DNA of 64,000 nucleotides. It comes from Nitrosarchaeum sp. Its GTDB lineage: Archaea; Thermoproteota; Nitrososphaeria; Nitrososphaerales; Nitrosopumilaceae. Shown here piece by piece: positions 24,688 through 33,609 of the stretch. A program made the position numbers and the translations under genes. The notes under the pieces were generated by a model. It was given only the letters and a program-made list of their open reading frames with translations, searched no databases and was not told the origin of the DNA. The DNA is taken from contig JAHFUM010000001.1 of assembly GCA_023265135.1 (NCBI GenBank), forward strand, positions 375,632 to 439,631, written 5' to 3'. Every line of letters starts with the position of its first letter. Positions within the stretch are counted from its first letter, which is position 1.

Positions 24688-26046
24688 TTGGCCAGAAATA
24701 AGAAGAAAATAGTCATTTTAGGAGGTGGATTTGCTGGAGTAGAATGCGCCAGACAATTAGAGTCATATTTTGGAAATAATTCTGAGATTGAATTGGTAAT
24801 GATAAGTGAAGATAATTTTCTATTATTCACTCCAATGCTACCTCAGGTGGCATCAGGCATGATTGAAACAAGGCATATTGTAATGCCTATTAGAGCAATA
24901 TGTAAAAAGACAAAATTTTATGAAGGCAGAATTAAAAATGTGGATCCATTTGGAAAAATTGTAACGTTATGGGGTACTGGTGAAAAAAGAGGTGTTTCAA
25001 TTCATTATGATTATTTGGTAGTTGCATTAGGTAGTGAAACTAACTTTTTCGGAATGGCAGATGTTGAAAAAAATGCTTACACTATGAAGACTCTCAATGA
25101 TGCAGTAATGTTAAGAAATAGAGTAATAGATATGCTTGAACAAGCTGATAATGAAACAGATCCTATTCTTCGAAATAGTTTTTTGACATTCGTCGTAGTA
25201 GGAGGTGGATTTGCTGGAATTGAAACTGCTGGAGAATTGATGGATCTTCTGCTAGATGCAAGAAAATATTATCCTACAATTCAGAAAGGTGATATTCGGG
25301 TAATAGTTTTAGAGGCTCTTCCAATGATTCTTCCTGGTTTTAATGAAAAGTTAGCAGAATTTTCAAAAGAGAAAATGATAGAACGTGGTATCGATATTAG
25401 ACTTAGAACTGCTGTCACAAGTTTTGATGGAATAGAAGTTACTGTAAAATCATTAGATGAAAATCCAAAAGATGCTATGAATGAATCAAAAATAGATGCA
25501 ATCAGAACTAAGACGTTAATTTGGACTGCGGGTGTTACGCCAGTTAATACAATTAAAAGATCAATGTTCAAAACAGATAAAGGTAAAGTAATTGTAAGTG
25601 ATTTTCTAGAAGTTCCAGAATTTTCTGGAGTTTTTGCAATTGGTGATTGTGCATTGTTTATGGATCCTCAAACAAATAGACCATTTGCACCTACTGCACA
25701 ACTTGCAGAAGCACAAGCTAAAATTGCAGCTCACAATCTAAATGCCTCAATTAAAAATTTAGAGAAGAAAAAATTTGAATATCATTCTAAGGGACAAATG
25801 GCAATTATTGGGAAAAGAACAGGCATAGCGACATTTTTGGGAATGAATATTTCTGGATTCTTAGCTTGGATTATCTGGAGAAATGTTTACCTTTCAAAAA
25901 TTACATTGCCTGATAAAAAAGTTAGAGTTTTCTTAGATTGGACAATTGATTTATTATTTGATAGAGATATTTCAAGACTGAAACTCATAAAACGTGAGAC
26001 AGAGAAAGAATACAAAGTTCTTGATGAAGTAGATGATGTTTGGTAA
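24688..26046 (+). CDS. Type II NADH dehydrogenase-like FAD oxidoreductase (NDH-2)
   Basis: A 452-residue membrane-associated flavoprotein. The FAD-binding GGGFAGVECAR is at about 11-21, the NAD-binding GGGFAGIETAGEL near 172-184, the FAD C-terminal motif FAIGDCALF at about 318, and the quinone-site region FAPTAQLAEAQAKIAAHNL follows. A C-terminal amphipathic/hydrophobic segment (ISGFLAWIIWRNVYLSK) is the usual membrane attachment of NDH-2. It would oxidise NADH and reduce quinone without pumping protons. The start is TTG at 24688; no ATG exists near the Rossmann strand. Confidence 0.88.
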   Translation: MARNKKKIVILGGGFAGVECARQLESYFGNNSEIELVMISEDNFLLFTPMLPQVASGMIETRHIVMPIRAICKKTKFYEGRIKNVDPFGKIVTLWGTGEKRGVSIHYDYLVVALGSETNFFGMADVEKNAYTMKTLNDAVMLRNRVIDMLEQADNETDPILRNSFLTFVVVGGGFAGIETAGELMDLLLDARKYYPTIQKGDIRVIVLEALPMILPGFNEKLAEFSKEKMIERGIDIRLRTAVTSFDGIEVTVKSLDENPKDAMNESKIDAIRTKTLIWTAGVTPVNTIKRSMFKTDKGKVIVSDFLEVPEFSGVFAIGDCALFMDPQTNRPFAPTAQLAEAQAKIAAHNLNASIKNLEKKKFEYHSKGQMAIIGKRTGIATFLGMNISGFLAWIIWRNVYLSKITLPDKKVRVFLDWTIDLLFDRDISRLKLIKRETEKEYKVLDEVDDVW

Positions 26047-27576
26047 TTATTTTCTTAGTCTGTAAATTATTATAGTTGGTGCAATAAAATACATTCCAAT
26101 GTTCAAGGCAATTACAGAAAGTCCTAGACCTAATATTTTAGCTTCAGAACCATCTTCAGCTAATGTCATAATTGAAAGAGTTGAAAGCATTGGAGTTATT
26201 GCAATCTTAATGGTTTCTTTAAATGCCGGATTTTCTCTTTCCCAATCTGCTATCGTAGGACTAAATGAATAATAGAATTGATTGAATCCAGTCATAAATG
26301 AAGTACCTAAGGATGTCTGCATTAGAGAATTATCTCTTAGTTCTCGTAATTGTTGTACTTGTGGAGCAAGTTCAGAACCAAATGTGGCAGTAGCAATTAA
26401 ACAGCCACCACCTTTTTTTTCTGTTTCTACTGAAGCAACTGCAGATTTTGTTTCTTTAACTGGTTCGAATGTAATTTTAAAAGAATTAATAGATTCATCA
26501 AATCTAGAAATTTGATCACTAAAATTATCTACGCCATTGCTGTATGAAAAAATATAAAATTTTTCAGGAGTTGAAATGATTACTTCCCTGAATTGTACAT
26601 TGTATGATGTTCCATTACTTTGGAAAATACCTTTTGCATTAGTAACATATGCTTGTTTTCCATTAATTGTTGATTTTTCCTGAGAGATTATTTCCAAGTT
26701 ACCTGATTTAAGGGCATTTTTTAGAAATTCAGCTTTTTCTTTAATGAGATCATCTAGACTTCTACCTGTGCTATTAGTAATGGTCAAAGCAAAAACTGGA
26801 TTAATAGGTCCAACTTTTGGTCCTACAGCAACTACATCAGGAGAATTCTCATTAACTTTTTTTGGTTCTTGTAATAACCACCCTTCTGGTACATTAAATG
26901 CAATATCCAATGCTTTATTTTCATAAGGCTGACTGCCTGTAGAATTAACAATTGGGATAGTAATTCTGTCAGGAGATGATAGTTCAAGTAAATTAGATAC
27001 CTCAGAACGATTTACAACTTCAGCTTTGGTGATTTTTACTTGTTCAGTATCAACTGGAATGTCTTTTTCTCCAGTTTTCACAGAAGCAATTTTATCAAGT
27101 GTTTCAAAACTTTCTTCTGTTACAATTCTTCCAAATACTGTATATTGTTGATCAAGAAAGTTTGAATCTTTATGTACAATAAAAAATTGAGAACCTGCAC
27201 TGTTTGGATCTGTAGATCTTGCCATTGATACAATCCCACGATTATGTTTTATTGTATTAAATTCGGCATTCACGGAATAACCTGGTCCTCCAGTACCCCA
27301 AGTGCTTCTATCTCCATCTTTTGTATTTGGATCTCCTCCTTGAATCATAAATCCAGGGATTATTCTATGGAATATGGTACCGTCATAAAATCCATTTTCA
27401 GTTAATTTAACGAAGTTAGCAACGTGATTAGGTGCATCAGTTGGGAAAAATTCAATCACGATTTTTCCAAGGTTAGTATGTAAAATTACTAATTTTTCAT
27501 CAGATTGTGCAAATGATTGATTTCCTAAATTAATTAAAAGTAATGAAAGAAAGACTATAATGAGAATTTTTTTCAA
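26047..27576 (-). CDS. Exported cyclophilin-type PPIase with PsbP-like and CFI-box domains
   Basis: A 509-residue exported protein: signal peptide (about 1-23), cyclophilin domain (about 27-190; FHRIIPGFMIQGGDP and SQFFIVHKD carry active-site residues) that isomerises X-Pro bonds, a PsbP-like domain (about 215-375), then the CFI-box C-terminal region (from about 393, GGGCLIATATFGSELA, later YYSFSP) typical of thaumarchaeal secreted proteins, and a final membrane helix (about 480-502). It probably folds or anchors proteins on the outer membrane face. The fusion is larger than a normal archaeal PPIase (about 160-250 residues). Confidence 0.9.
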   Translation of the reverse strand: MKKILIIVFLSLLLINLGNQSFAQSDEKLVILHTNLGKIVIEFFPTDAPNHVANFVKLTENGFYDGTIFHRIIPGFMIQGGDPNTKDGDRSTWGTGGPGYSVNAEFNTIKHNRGIVSMARSTDPNSAGSQFFIVHKDSNFLDQQYTVFGRIVTEESFETLDKIASVKTGEKDIPVDTEQVKITKAEVVNRSEVSNLLELSSPDRITIPIVNSTGSQPYENKALDIAFNVPEGWLLQEPKKVNENSPDVVAVGPKVGPINPVFALTITNSTGRSLDDLIKEKAEFLKNALKSGNLEIISQEKSTINGKQAYVTNAKGIFQSNGTSYNVQFREVIISTPEKFYIFSYSNGVDNFSDQISRFDESINSFKITFEPVKETKSAVASVETEKKGGGCLIATATFGSELAPQVQQLRELRDNSLMQTSLGTSFMTGFNQFYYSFSPTIADWERENPAFKETIKIAITPMLSTLSIMTLAEDGSEAKILGLGLSVIALNIGMYFIAPTIIIYRLRK

Positions 27577-27648
27577 TAAATTTTCTCATAATATCCTACT
27601 TAAAAGCTAATTGTATTAGTTTTTAACAAGTTAGAACAATAAATCATT

Positions 27649-28140
27649 ATGCAATCTGATGAAAAAATTCAAGCCCATTTGGTTTCAGTATGGAGAGAAC
27701 CAAAAAAATTCTTTTCAATAGGTGGAAAAGAAGGAATGTTAATTTTGACTGATAAGCATTTGATGTTTATTCATAAAACTGAGGCTAAAATGAAATGGTG
27801 GCAAGCTATTAGACAAAGACAGGTTATTAATTTCTTAAAATCAAAAAATACAATGATTCGTCATGATGGTTATGAAGAAAGTAATTTGATGGAAGATTTA
27901 GAAAATAAAAAAAACATACAATTATCATTTGACGATATTTTAAATATTATACATGAAGAAAAGGAATGGGGTAGTATCCTAATATTAGAATATAATAAAG
28001 ATGGAAAACGACAAAAATATCAGTATTCAGTTGCACAGGATTGGGTAAAGTATCCAGTTAAAGAACCCACAAAATACATGAAAGTAGATTGGGAACCTTT
28101 TGTGCAATATATTAAAGACCGACAAAAAATTACAAAGTAA
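27649..28140 (+). CDS. PH/GRAM-like domain protein, function unknown
   Basis: A 163-residue soluble protein. The start, REPKKFFSIGGKEGMLILTDKHLMFIHK, has the strand pattern of PH- or GRAM-like domains, and the SVAQDWVKYPVKEP region is aromatic-rich. It has no signal peptide. It lies directly before the cbiE-like gene with one base between stop and start, so it may be co-transcribed and translationally coupled to it. Confidence 0.5.
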   Translation: MQSDEKIQAHLVSVWREPKKFFSIGGKEGMLILTDKHLMFIHKTEAKMKWWQAIRQRQVINFLKSKNTMIRHDGYEESNLMEDLENKKNIQLSFDDILNIIHEEKEWGSILILEYNKDGKRQKYQYSVAQDWVKYPVKEPTKYMKVDWEPFVQYIKDRQKITK

Positions 28141-28141
28141 A

Positions 28142-28858
28142 TTGGGAAAAATTTATGCTGTAGGTGTAGGTCCAGGATCTCCAAAATATGTTACTGAAAT
28201 TGTAAGAGAAATCATACAGAATTGTGATGTGGTGATTGGTTACAAATACACATTAAAAACAATTGAAGATTTGATTTTAGGTAAGGAAATTTATGAGATT
28301 ACTATGAATATTCAGGAGGAATTATATCAAAAAATTCTTCCAGAATTGGGTAATCGTTCTCTAGTTATTCCATTTACAGGAGATGTCAATTTTTCAGAAT
28401 CTGAAGTTGTAGATAGGTTACTTGAGATTTTTGGTGAAGTAGAAATAATTCCAGGGATAAGTTCTATTCAGGTTGCTGCATCAAAAGCAAGAGTCCCACT
28501 TGATAAATCTAAAGTAATTACTATGCATGTAACAACTTCAATTGAAGAAAAGAAATTAGAATTACAAAAAGCGTTAATTGATGGGTATAGTGTAATTTTA
28601 GTTCCAAGACCATGGCCCAAACAACCTGATAAGCATTTTATGCCATCAGAAATTGCAATATATCTTAAAAAGAATGGTTTCGATACAGGAAAAATGAAGA
28701 TTCATGTTTTTGAAGCATTAACCACTGAGAATGAAACTAGTTTTGTTGGCACTGTAAAAGATTTGGAAGGAAAAGAATTTTCTGATTTATCTGTAATAGT
28801 TTTCAATCAATCTGTTTTGGATTCTTATATTAATTACAAATGGCAGTGGAAAAACTAG
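28142..28858 (+). CDS. cbiE: Cobalt-precorrin-7 C5-methyltransferase (CbiE-like)
   Basis: A tetrapyrrole methylase of about 238 residues. The N-terminal GKIYAVGVGPGSPKYVT motif binds S-adenosylmethionine, DVVIGYKYTL and PFTGDVNFSES (in place of the usual GDP) and IIPGISSIQVAASKA follow, as in CbiE. It would methylate C5 of the corrin ring in cobalamin synthesis, a pathway active in Thaumarchaeota. The TTG at 28142 is chosen because the earlier ATG (28100) lies inside the upstream gene and adds a non-homologous tail. Other cbi genes are not nearby. Confidence 0.82.
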   Translation: MGKIYAVGVGPGSPKYVTEIVREIIQNCDVVIGYKYTLKTIEDLILGKEIYEITMNIQEELYQKILPELGNRSLVIPFTGDVNFSESEVVDRLLEIFGEVEIIPGISSIQVAASKARVPLDKSKVITMHVTTSIEEKKLELQKALIDGYSVILVPRPWPKQPDKHFMPSEIAIYLKKNGFDTGKMKIHVFEALTTENETSFVGTVKDLEGKEFSDLSVIVFNQSVLDSYINYKWQWKN

Positions 28859-29790
28859 TTACCAAGATTTTGGCCGCCATTTCCAAGAATCACATTACCT
28901 TCAATGTTTGGAAATACATAGGCTACTATTTTCATCCATTGATAATTCGGATCATATAATCTATAAAATCCAGCTTTATCAAATGTAATAGTAATTGATT
29001 TACCTGGCAATATTTCTCCAGTTGAAATTCTGCCGTCGGCAGTAAATTGGTTATAACGATCATTGGAGTTTTCTGTTCCACTAAGGACACTATGTGACAC
29101 TATATCATCATTTACAATAGTGATTGTAGTTCCAGGTTCAAGTGAAATTCTATCTTGGGAAAAATATCTAAATCTTAAATAATCTGTGGAACTTTGAGTT
29201 TTTGTTACATTTTGTTTAAGTGTTCCAAGATCAATATATGTACCTAAACCTTGGTTTGATGAACCTCTTTGAATATGGATTGTAAGTTTTTCATTTGTTT
29301 TAGATTCTGTTGATAGGACATTAATTTTTGAGAGTTCAGAGAGTTTTGTTGTGTAAATTACTTTGTAATCATTGTCATTAATTGTTATTCTTCCTGTAAA
29401 TCCATAAACTGATGCATTTTTACTTTCTTCAATCAGTTTGCCGAAAAATCTGATTGATGCTTGGTCACCATTATCACTTTTAACTATTCCATTAATTCTA
29501 ATATATTGCCCTTCACGAAGTATTGTCGCATCTAATTTAGTAACTTTAAAATTTTTATCGTCTAGAGTAATTATTCCATCTTCAATTGAAGATTTAACAC
29601 TGCCTCCAGTTTGGTTTTGAGTAGATAATGATGTATCAATTTCAGAAATTTTTATTATGTCTTTTGTTATTGCATATCCAGATCCTTCTAAAGTAAAAGC
29701 ACTATGTGGAGATATCATTGCAAAAGAATCAATAAAAATAAATCCTGAGAGACCAAGTAATACTAAGAATACTGTAATAGTTATTTTCAT
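28855..29790 (-). CDS. Exported cupredoxin-fold protein lacking copper ligands
   Basis: A 311-residue exported protein with a signal peptide (about 1-24), a central beta-rich domain (about 60-190), and a C-terminal plastocyanin-like domain (about 215-300): EPGTTITIVNDD, SHSVLSG, LPGKSITITFDKAGFYRLYDPNYQWMK. In copper proteins the last motif carries Cys and His (C-x-x-HPWM); here these are Leu/Tyr and Asn, leaving only the first His and Met, so type 1 copper binding is unlikely. It overlaps the 3' end of the cbiE gene by 4 bases. Confidence 0.75.
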   Translation of the reverse strand: MKITITVFLVLLGLSGFIFIDSFAMISPHSAFTLEGSGYAITKDIIKISEIDTSLSTQNQTGGSVKSSIEDGIITLDDKNFKVTKLDATILREGQYIRINGIVKSDNGDQASIRFFGKLIEESKNASVYGFTGRITINDNDYKVIYTTKLSELSKINVLSTESKTNEKLTIHIQRGSSNQGLGTYIDLGTLKQNVTKTQSSTDYLRFRYFSQDRISLEPGTTITIVNDDIVSHSVLSGTENSNDRYNQFTADGRISTGEILPGKSITITFDKAGFYRLYDPNYQWMKIVAYVFPNIEGNVILGNGGQNLGN

Positions 29791-29876
29791 ACAATATTTT
29801 GTACTTAATTCAGTTTATAATTTACTACTAAACTATTTTAGACTGATTAGGCAAATCCATGGGTTCTTTCTTTGAA

Positions 29877-30434
29877 TTAAAAATTAGGTAGGCTAATGTT
29901 TTTTTCTTGAACCATTTTCATCATATAATCTTCCAAATATCCTCCTGCTAAGAGGAGTCCTATCACTATACTAATTTCAATAAAAGTTGGTTTTAAAAAT
30001 GGAATAAGGTTAGTTTTTTTATATATTGCTTTAATTAAAATAAAACTTCTAGAAGTTGCTATAGAATATGCAGTAAGTTCCATAATTCCAAATGGAGAAA
30101 GAAAGAGGATTGTCAGAGGTGGAATTTTTGCTAATTCTGGTGTAATTGAAACTATTGCTGAAAAAGCAAATCCAGTAGACCAAGCTGAAAATAATCCCCA
30201 TGCAACTCCGAATCCCGGAATAAACATAGGTAATGATACGGATGAATTATGAAGGAAAATGCCAATAGCGCCAATATCTGTAACTAATTTTTTAAATTCA
30301 TCCATGAAAGTTTTTGCTTCATCGTCACTAACTTTGGACATCGACCCAATTTGATAAGTTGCTGCAAATAACCCCATAAATATGAAAAATGTAATTATCC
30401 TAACCTTAGACATGTAATCTTTTATTAGAAACAA
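29877..30434 (-). CDS. SpoIIM-family (stage II sporulation protein M-like) membrane protein
   Basis: A 185-residue integral membrane protein with about four to five hydrophobic segments. The conserved elements are FLHNSSVSL (about 59-67, the F-x-x-N motif), GFGVAWGLFSAWSTG, and SPFGIMELTAYSIATSRS (about 108-125, the H/P-x-G-x-x-E-L motif). Archaeal SpoIIM/DUF95 proteins are widespread membrane proteins whose function outside sporulation is unknown. It stands alone, convergent with nothing, divergent from the PolD small subunit. Confidence 0.75.
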   Translation of the reverse strand: MFLIKDYMSKVRIITFFIFMGLFAATYQIGSMSKVSDDEAKTFMDEFKKLVTDIGAIGIFLHNSSVSLPMFIPGFGVAWGLFSAWSTGFAFSAIVSITPELAKIPPLTILFLSPFGIMELTAYSIATSRSFILIKAIYKKTNLIPFLKPTFIEISIVIGLLLAGGYLEDYMMKMVQEKNISLPNF

Positions 30435-30487
30435 TATTTGAGGGTTGGTATAGGCGCAGATTTAATTAAACCAAAAAATATTCTTTG

Positions 30488-31939
30488 ATGATGAAAAAGG
30501 AACTTACTATTGTTTTGAATTATGCTTTGAACAAAGGATTTCAAATTCATCCTGATGCATTCAGATTTTTAGAGAATATTGATGTAAAAAAACTTGAAAA
30601 AATAATTAAAGAAATTATTCATGAGAAGACAAAACAAAAATTATTTCAAATTAATCAAGATGATTTGGAAGTTTATTTAGGAATTAAGGAGGATATGACT
30701 TTACAAAATAATCATAAAATAATTTTTGACCCAACTTTAAAAATTACTACTGGTGAGGGAGTAAAAGGGTATAATGCTCTTTTTTCAAGTCGTTTTAATA
30801 AACTAAAACGAATAATCTCAGATAGACCTGAATCAAGAATGTTAAAGTCTATTGCTTCTGTCAAGAATATTAAATCTGATGATGACATGTATGTTTGTGG
30901 TCTTGTTACTACTAGAAGTACTGAGAGAAATATAACAAAAATAGTTTTAGAAGATCCTTCAGGTTCATTTGAAGGGATTGTTTTTGATGCAGAATTGCAA
31001 AAAATAGCTGGTTCTTTGCTTAGCGATCAATTTATTATGGCACGGATAGGTTTTGGGAAAAATGCTGGGTTTATCATAAAAGATTTGATTTCGCCTGATA
31101 TTCCTGATCAAGCCTCAAATAGATCTGAAACTGAAACTTATGCTGCTTTTCTTTCTGATCTACATATTGGTAGTAAATACTTCATGGAAGAAGAATTTAC
31201 TGAATTTGTTTCGTGGTTATCCAGTCCAGATTCAATTGCAAGAAAAATTCGTTTTGTGTTAATTTGTGGGGATTTAGTAGATGGTGTAGGAATTTATCCA
31301 AATCAGGATAAAGAATTAGTTTGTCAAACTATCGAAGAACAATTAAAAAAGGTTGAAGGACTCCTTAGTAAAATTCCTAATTATATCAAAATATTCATTA
31401 TGCCAGGAAATCATGATCCCGGACGTAGAGCATTGCCACAGCCAGCTATTCCAAAAAAATACAATTCTGAATTATGGGAAAAAGAAAATGTGTTTATGGT
31501 AGGAAATCCAGCTGTTATTTCTTTAAATGGTGTAAAGGTGATGATGTTTCATGGGCAGAGTATTGATGATATTGTTAAAACTACACCAGGTTTAAGTTAT
31601 GATAAGCCTACAAATGTAATGAAACATCTTCTTAGAGCAAGACATCTTAGCCCAATTTATGGTAGTCAAACTCCAATTGCACCTGAAATAGAAGATTTGA
31701 TGGTAATTGATGAGATCCCTGATATTTTTCATGTTGGCCATGTACATAGAGCAGAATTAGATATGTACAAAGGAGTTCTTTTATTAAATTCTGGTTCTTG
31801 GCAAAAACAAACTCCGTTTCAAGCTAGTGTTGGAATGACTCCCAATCCAGGAATTGCACTTCTGGTAAATTTGAAGACTTTCAAAGTTTATCATGAAAAT
31901 TATAATTCTAATAAATCAAACAATATCCTGCAAAGTTAG
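30488..31939 (+). CDS. dp1: DNA polymerase D small subunit DP1
   Basis: A protein of about 483 residues that is the proofreading exonuclease subunit of the archaeal replicative polymerase PolD. N-terminal helical region (1-80), OB fold (about 130-210), and the calcineurin-like phosphoesterase domain with motifs SDLHIGS (about 223-229), CGDLVDG, PGNHDPGR, FHGQS and GHVHRAEL, all intact, so it should retain Mre11-like 3'-5' exonuclease activity. Its 3' end overlaps the convergent orc1/cdc6 gene by 24 bases. ATG 30488 is chosen over TTG 30485. Confidence 0.95.
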   Translation: MMKKELTIVLNYALNKGFQIHPDAFRFLENIDVKKLEKIIKEIIHEKTKQKLFQINQDDLEVYLGIKEDMTLQNNHKIIFDPTLKITTGEGVKGYNALFSSRFNKLKRIISDRPESRMLKSIASVKNIKSDDDMYVCGLVTTRSTERNITKIVLEDPSGSFEGIVFDAELQKIAGSLLSDQFIMARIGFGKNAGFIIKDLISPDIPDQASNRSETETYAAFLSDLHIGSKYFMEEEFTEFVSWLSSPDSIARKIRFVLICGDLVDGVGIYPNQDKELVCQTIEEQLKKVEGLLSKIPNYIKIFIMPGNHDPGRRALPQPAIPKKYNSELWEKENVFMVGNPAVISLNGVKVMMFHGQSIDDIVKTTPGLSYDKPTNVMKHLLRARHLSPIYGSQTPIAPEIEDLMVIDEIPDIFHVGHVHRAELDMYKGVLLLNSGSWQKQTPFQASVGMTPNPGIALLVNLKTFKVYHENYNSNKSNNILQS

Positions 31940-33118
31940 ATCGTCTTTAAATGCATTTTTTATTGTTTCAGTTGCAATCTCTAGAGTGAATTTTTTTGTA
32001 CTACCATGAGAACCTTGACTGATTATTTTTCCTGTGATTATTCCTGAAACGTCAATTTCACTAAGCATTTGTTTAACTCTTCTATTTGTTAATTCATCAC
32101 GTCCAACTAATTTACAGAGATTTTTGTATGAAGAATATATTTCACCAGTAGACGAACCTTTTGATCTCATTATTGCAAGAATAACTAATTTTTTATGAAG
32201 AGGGAATGCTTCAAGAGTAGATTTTACTAATTGTTCCTCCATTTTTTGAGATGCTTCACTTACATGTTGGTCAGTTACTTTATCTGATTGTTGTCGTTCT
32301 GCGATTTCTCCTGCCTTGAGAATCAAATCAAGTGCTCTACGTGCATCACCATGTTCTCCTCCAGCAAGAGCCGCACATCGGTTAATTGCACCTATTTCTA
32401 CAGAATTCTCTAAAAAAGCATCATTAATTCTTTCTTCAAGTATTTTTTTTATTTGTTCAACATTATAATTTCTAAAGACAATCTCCTCTTCACCAAGGCT
32501 ACTGATTACTCTAGGATCTAAATTTTCTTTAAATGTTAGATCATTTGAAACTCCCACTAAACTCAAAGAACCTTGTTTTAATCGTTCATTTGCCCTAGTA
32601 AGCTGGTAAAGAATATCTTTGCCTGTTTTTTGTACTAATTTAGCGAGATAATCTATTTCATCAATGACAAATATTACATTTAATTTTTCATTATCAATTT
32701 TTTTAAGAAGTCTGTTAAATACCTCGCTAATTGCTAATCCATTCCCAGGTAATTCGGCTTCATTAAGATCTATTTGTCTTCCAAGACTAACTAATAATCC
32801 ATAAATTGCTGTTTCATCTTTTGAATTAGTATATACTAGTTTTATTGGAAAGTTTGATTTTTCAACTCTTTTTTGAATTTTTCTAAGTACTGTTCTAATA
32901 ACTAATGTTTTTCCTGTTCCAGGCTCTCCATATACTAAAAGATTAGAAGGTCTATGTTGTTTTAAGATAGGTAAAAGAGCTTGTGTAACCTGTTCTTGTT
33001 CTGTTTTTCTATGTTGAATTTTTTCAGGAATGTATGTAAAATGAAGTATATCACGATTTTTAATGATTGATTTTCCAGATTCAGCTGCATCAAGTAGATC
33101 ATCTATTGGGTCAGACAT
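31916..33118 (-). CDS. cdc6: Orc1/Cdc6-type origin-binding ATPase
   Basis: An initiator protein of about 400 residues. Walker A GEPGTGKT is at about 63-70, Walker B FVIDEID near 150, sensor 1 and the AAA+ lid (GEHGDARRALDLILKA, about 253-268) follow, and the C-terminal winged helix (about 310-400; TNRRVKQMLSEIDVSGII) binds origin boxes. It recognises the ORBs upstream and loads MCM. ATG 33118 is used; an in-frame GTG at 33124 lies inside the first predicted ORB. It is encoded directly beside the predicted origin, as is usual in archaea. Confidence 0.95.
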   Translation of the reverse strand: MSDPIDDLLDAAESGKSIIKNRDILHFTYIPEKIQHRKTEQEQVTQALLPILKQHRPSNLLVYGEPGTGKTLVIRTVLRKIQKRVEKSNFPIKLVYTNSKDETAIYGLLVSLGRQIDLNEAELPGNGLAISEVFNRLLKKIDNEKLNVIFVIDEIDYLAKLVQKTGKDILYQLTRANERLKQGSLSLVGVSNDLTFKENLDPRVISSLGEEEIVFRNYNVEQIKKILEERINDAFLENSVEIGAINRCAALAGGEHGDARRALDLILKAGEIAERQQSDKVTDQHVSEASQKMEEQLVKSTLEAFPLHKKLVILAIMRSKGSSTGEIYSSYKNLCKLVGRDELTNRRVKQMLSEIDVSGIITGKIISQGSHGSTKKFTLEIATETIKNAFKDDLTLQDIV

Positions 33119-33120
33119 AC

Positions 33121-33143
33121 TCACACACCTTTGTTTCCATTAA
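33121..33143 (-). promoter_or_regulatory. Origin recognition box A
   Basis: On the minus strand this reads TGGAAACAAAGGTGTGTGA, matching the archaeal ORB core (TGGAAACAAAGGGG) closely. It touches the start of the cdc6 gene, so initiator binding could repress its own gene. Confidence 0.75.
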
Positions 33144-33145
33144 TA

Positions 33146-33266
33146 ATATCATAATCATATCTAAATAAAGAGAGTATAGAATAGAATGGTAATTGTATCT
33201 TAGTTTGTAATTAATTATTTTTAATTAGTTATAGATTTTCTATTAAAAAAATTAAAGAAAAATATA
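33146..33266. promoter_or_regulatory. AT-rich putative duplex-unwinding element
   Basis: A segment of about 120 bases that is overwhelmingly A and T with runs such as TAATTAATTATTTTTAATTAG, bounded on each side by boxes A and B pointing in opposite directions. This is the geometry of characterised archaeal origins. Confidence 0.6.
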
Positions 33267-33290
33267 GAGTGGAAATGTAGGTGTGTGAGT
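33267..33290 (+). promoter_or_regulatory. Origin recognition box B
   Basis: GAGTGGAAATGTAGGTGTG shares the GTGGAAA core and the GGTGTGTGAGT end with box A but lies in the opposite orientation, across the AT-rich stretch. Confidence 0.65.
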
Positions 33291-33364
33291 TTAATCCTAA
33301 TTTAGGTATGAGTTAACATAATTGTTAATTTAATGTTAAGAGATATCTAAAAAAGCCTATTTTG

Positions 33365-33388
33365 ACCCCCTAATTTCCACTCCAGGCG
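33365..33388 (-). promoter_or_regulatory. Origin recognition box C
   Basis: Minus strand CCTGGAGTGGAAATTAGGGG has the GGAGTGGAAA core and the following G-run of ORBs. Confidence 0.65.
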
Positions 33389-33425
33389 TTAAGATGGCTG
33401 TTAACACTGTGAATATCTCAAAACT

Positions 33426-33451
33426 AACACCTTTGTTTCCACTCCAGGCAT
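33426..33451 (-). promoter_or_regulatory. Origin recognition box D
   Basis: Minus strand CTGGAGTGGAAACAAAGGTG is the best match to the archaeal ORB consensus in the window. A half-site (TTTAGGGGGTTAAGG) follows at 33465-33479 in the opposite orientation. Confidence 0.75.
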
Positions 33452-33609
33452 AAAAATATCTAAATTTAGGGGGTTAAGGTAATAGTGGTTGTTAATAACA
33501 AAAAATACTCTAGGCATGGCTTAGGCAGTCAATGTTAACAAACCTCCTAGTTAACAAATATTCTGGGATCAATTCAACTGTTAACACTAGATCCTCATAG
33601 ATCTCAAAG

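Larger units (their letters stand above)
33119..33609. other. Predicted chromosomal replication origin (oriC)
   Basis: The gap between cdc6 and the next gene contains four sequences like archaeal origin recognition boxes, two of them inverted around an almost pure A/T stretch (33146-33266) that could be the unwinding element. It also contains five copies of GTTAAC and short G- or C-runs. Position beside cdc6 and near PolD and GINS genes supports the call. It also must contain the cdc6 promoter. Confidence 0.8.

Noticed and set aside
33119-33609. CRISPR array or transposon ends near the repeats
   Set aside because: The repeats are few, unevenly spaced and in both orientations, matching origin boxes rather than an array; no cas or transposase gene is in the window.
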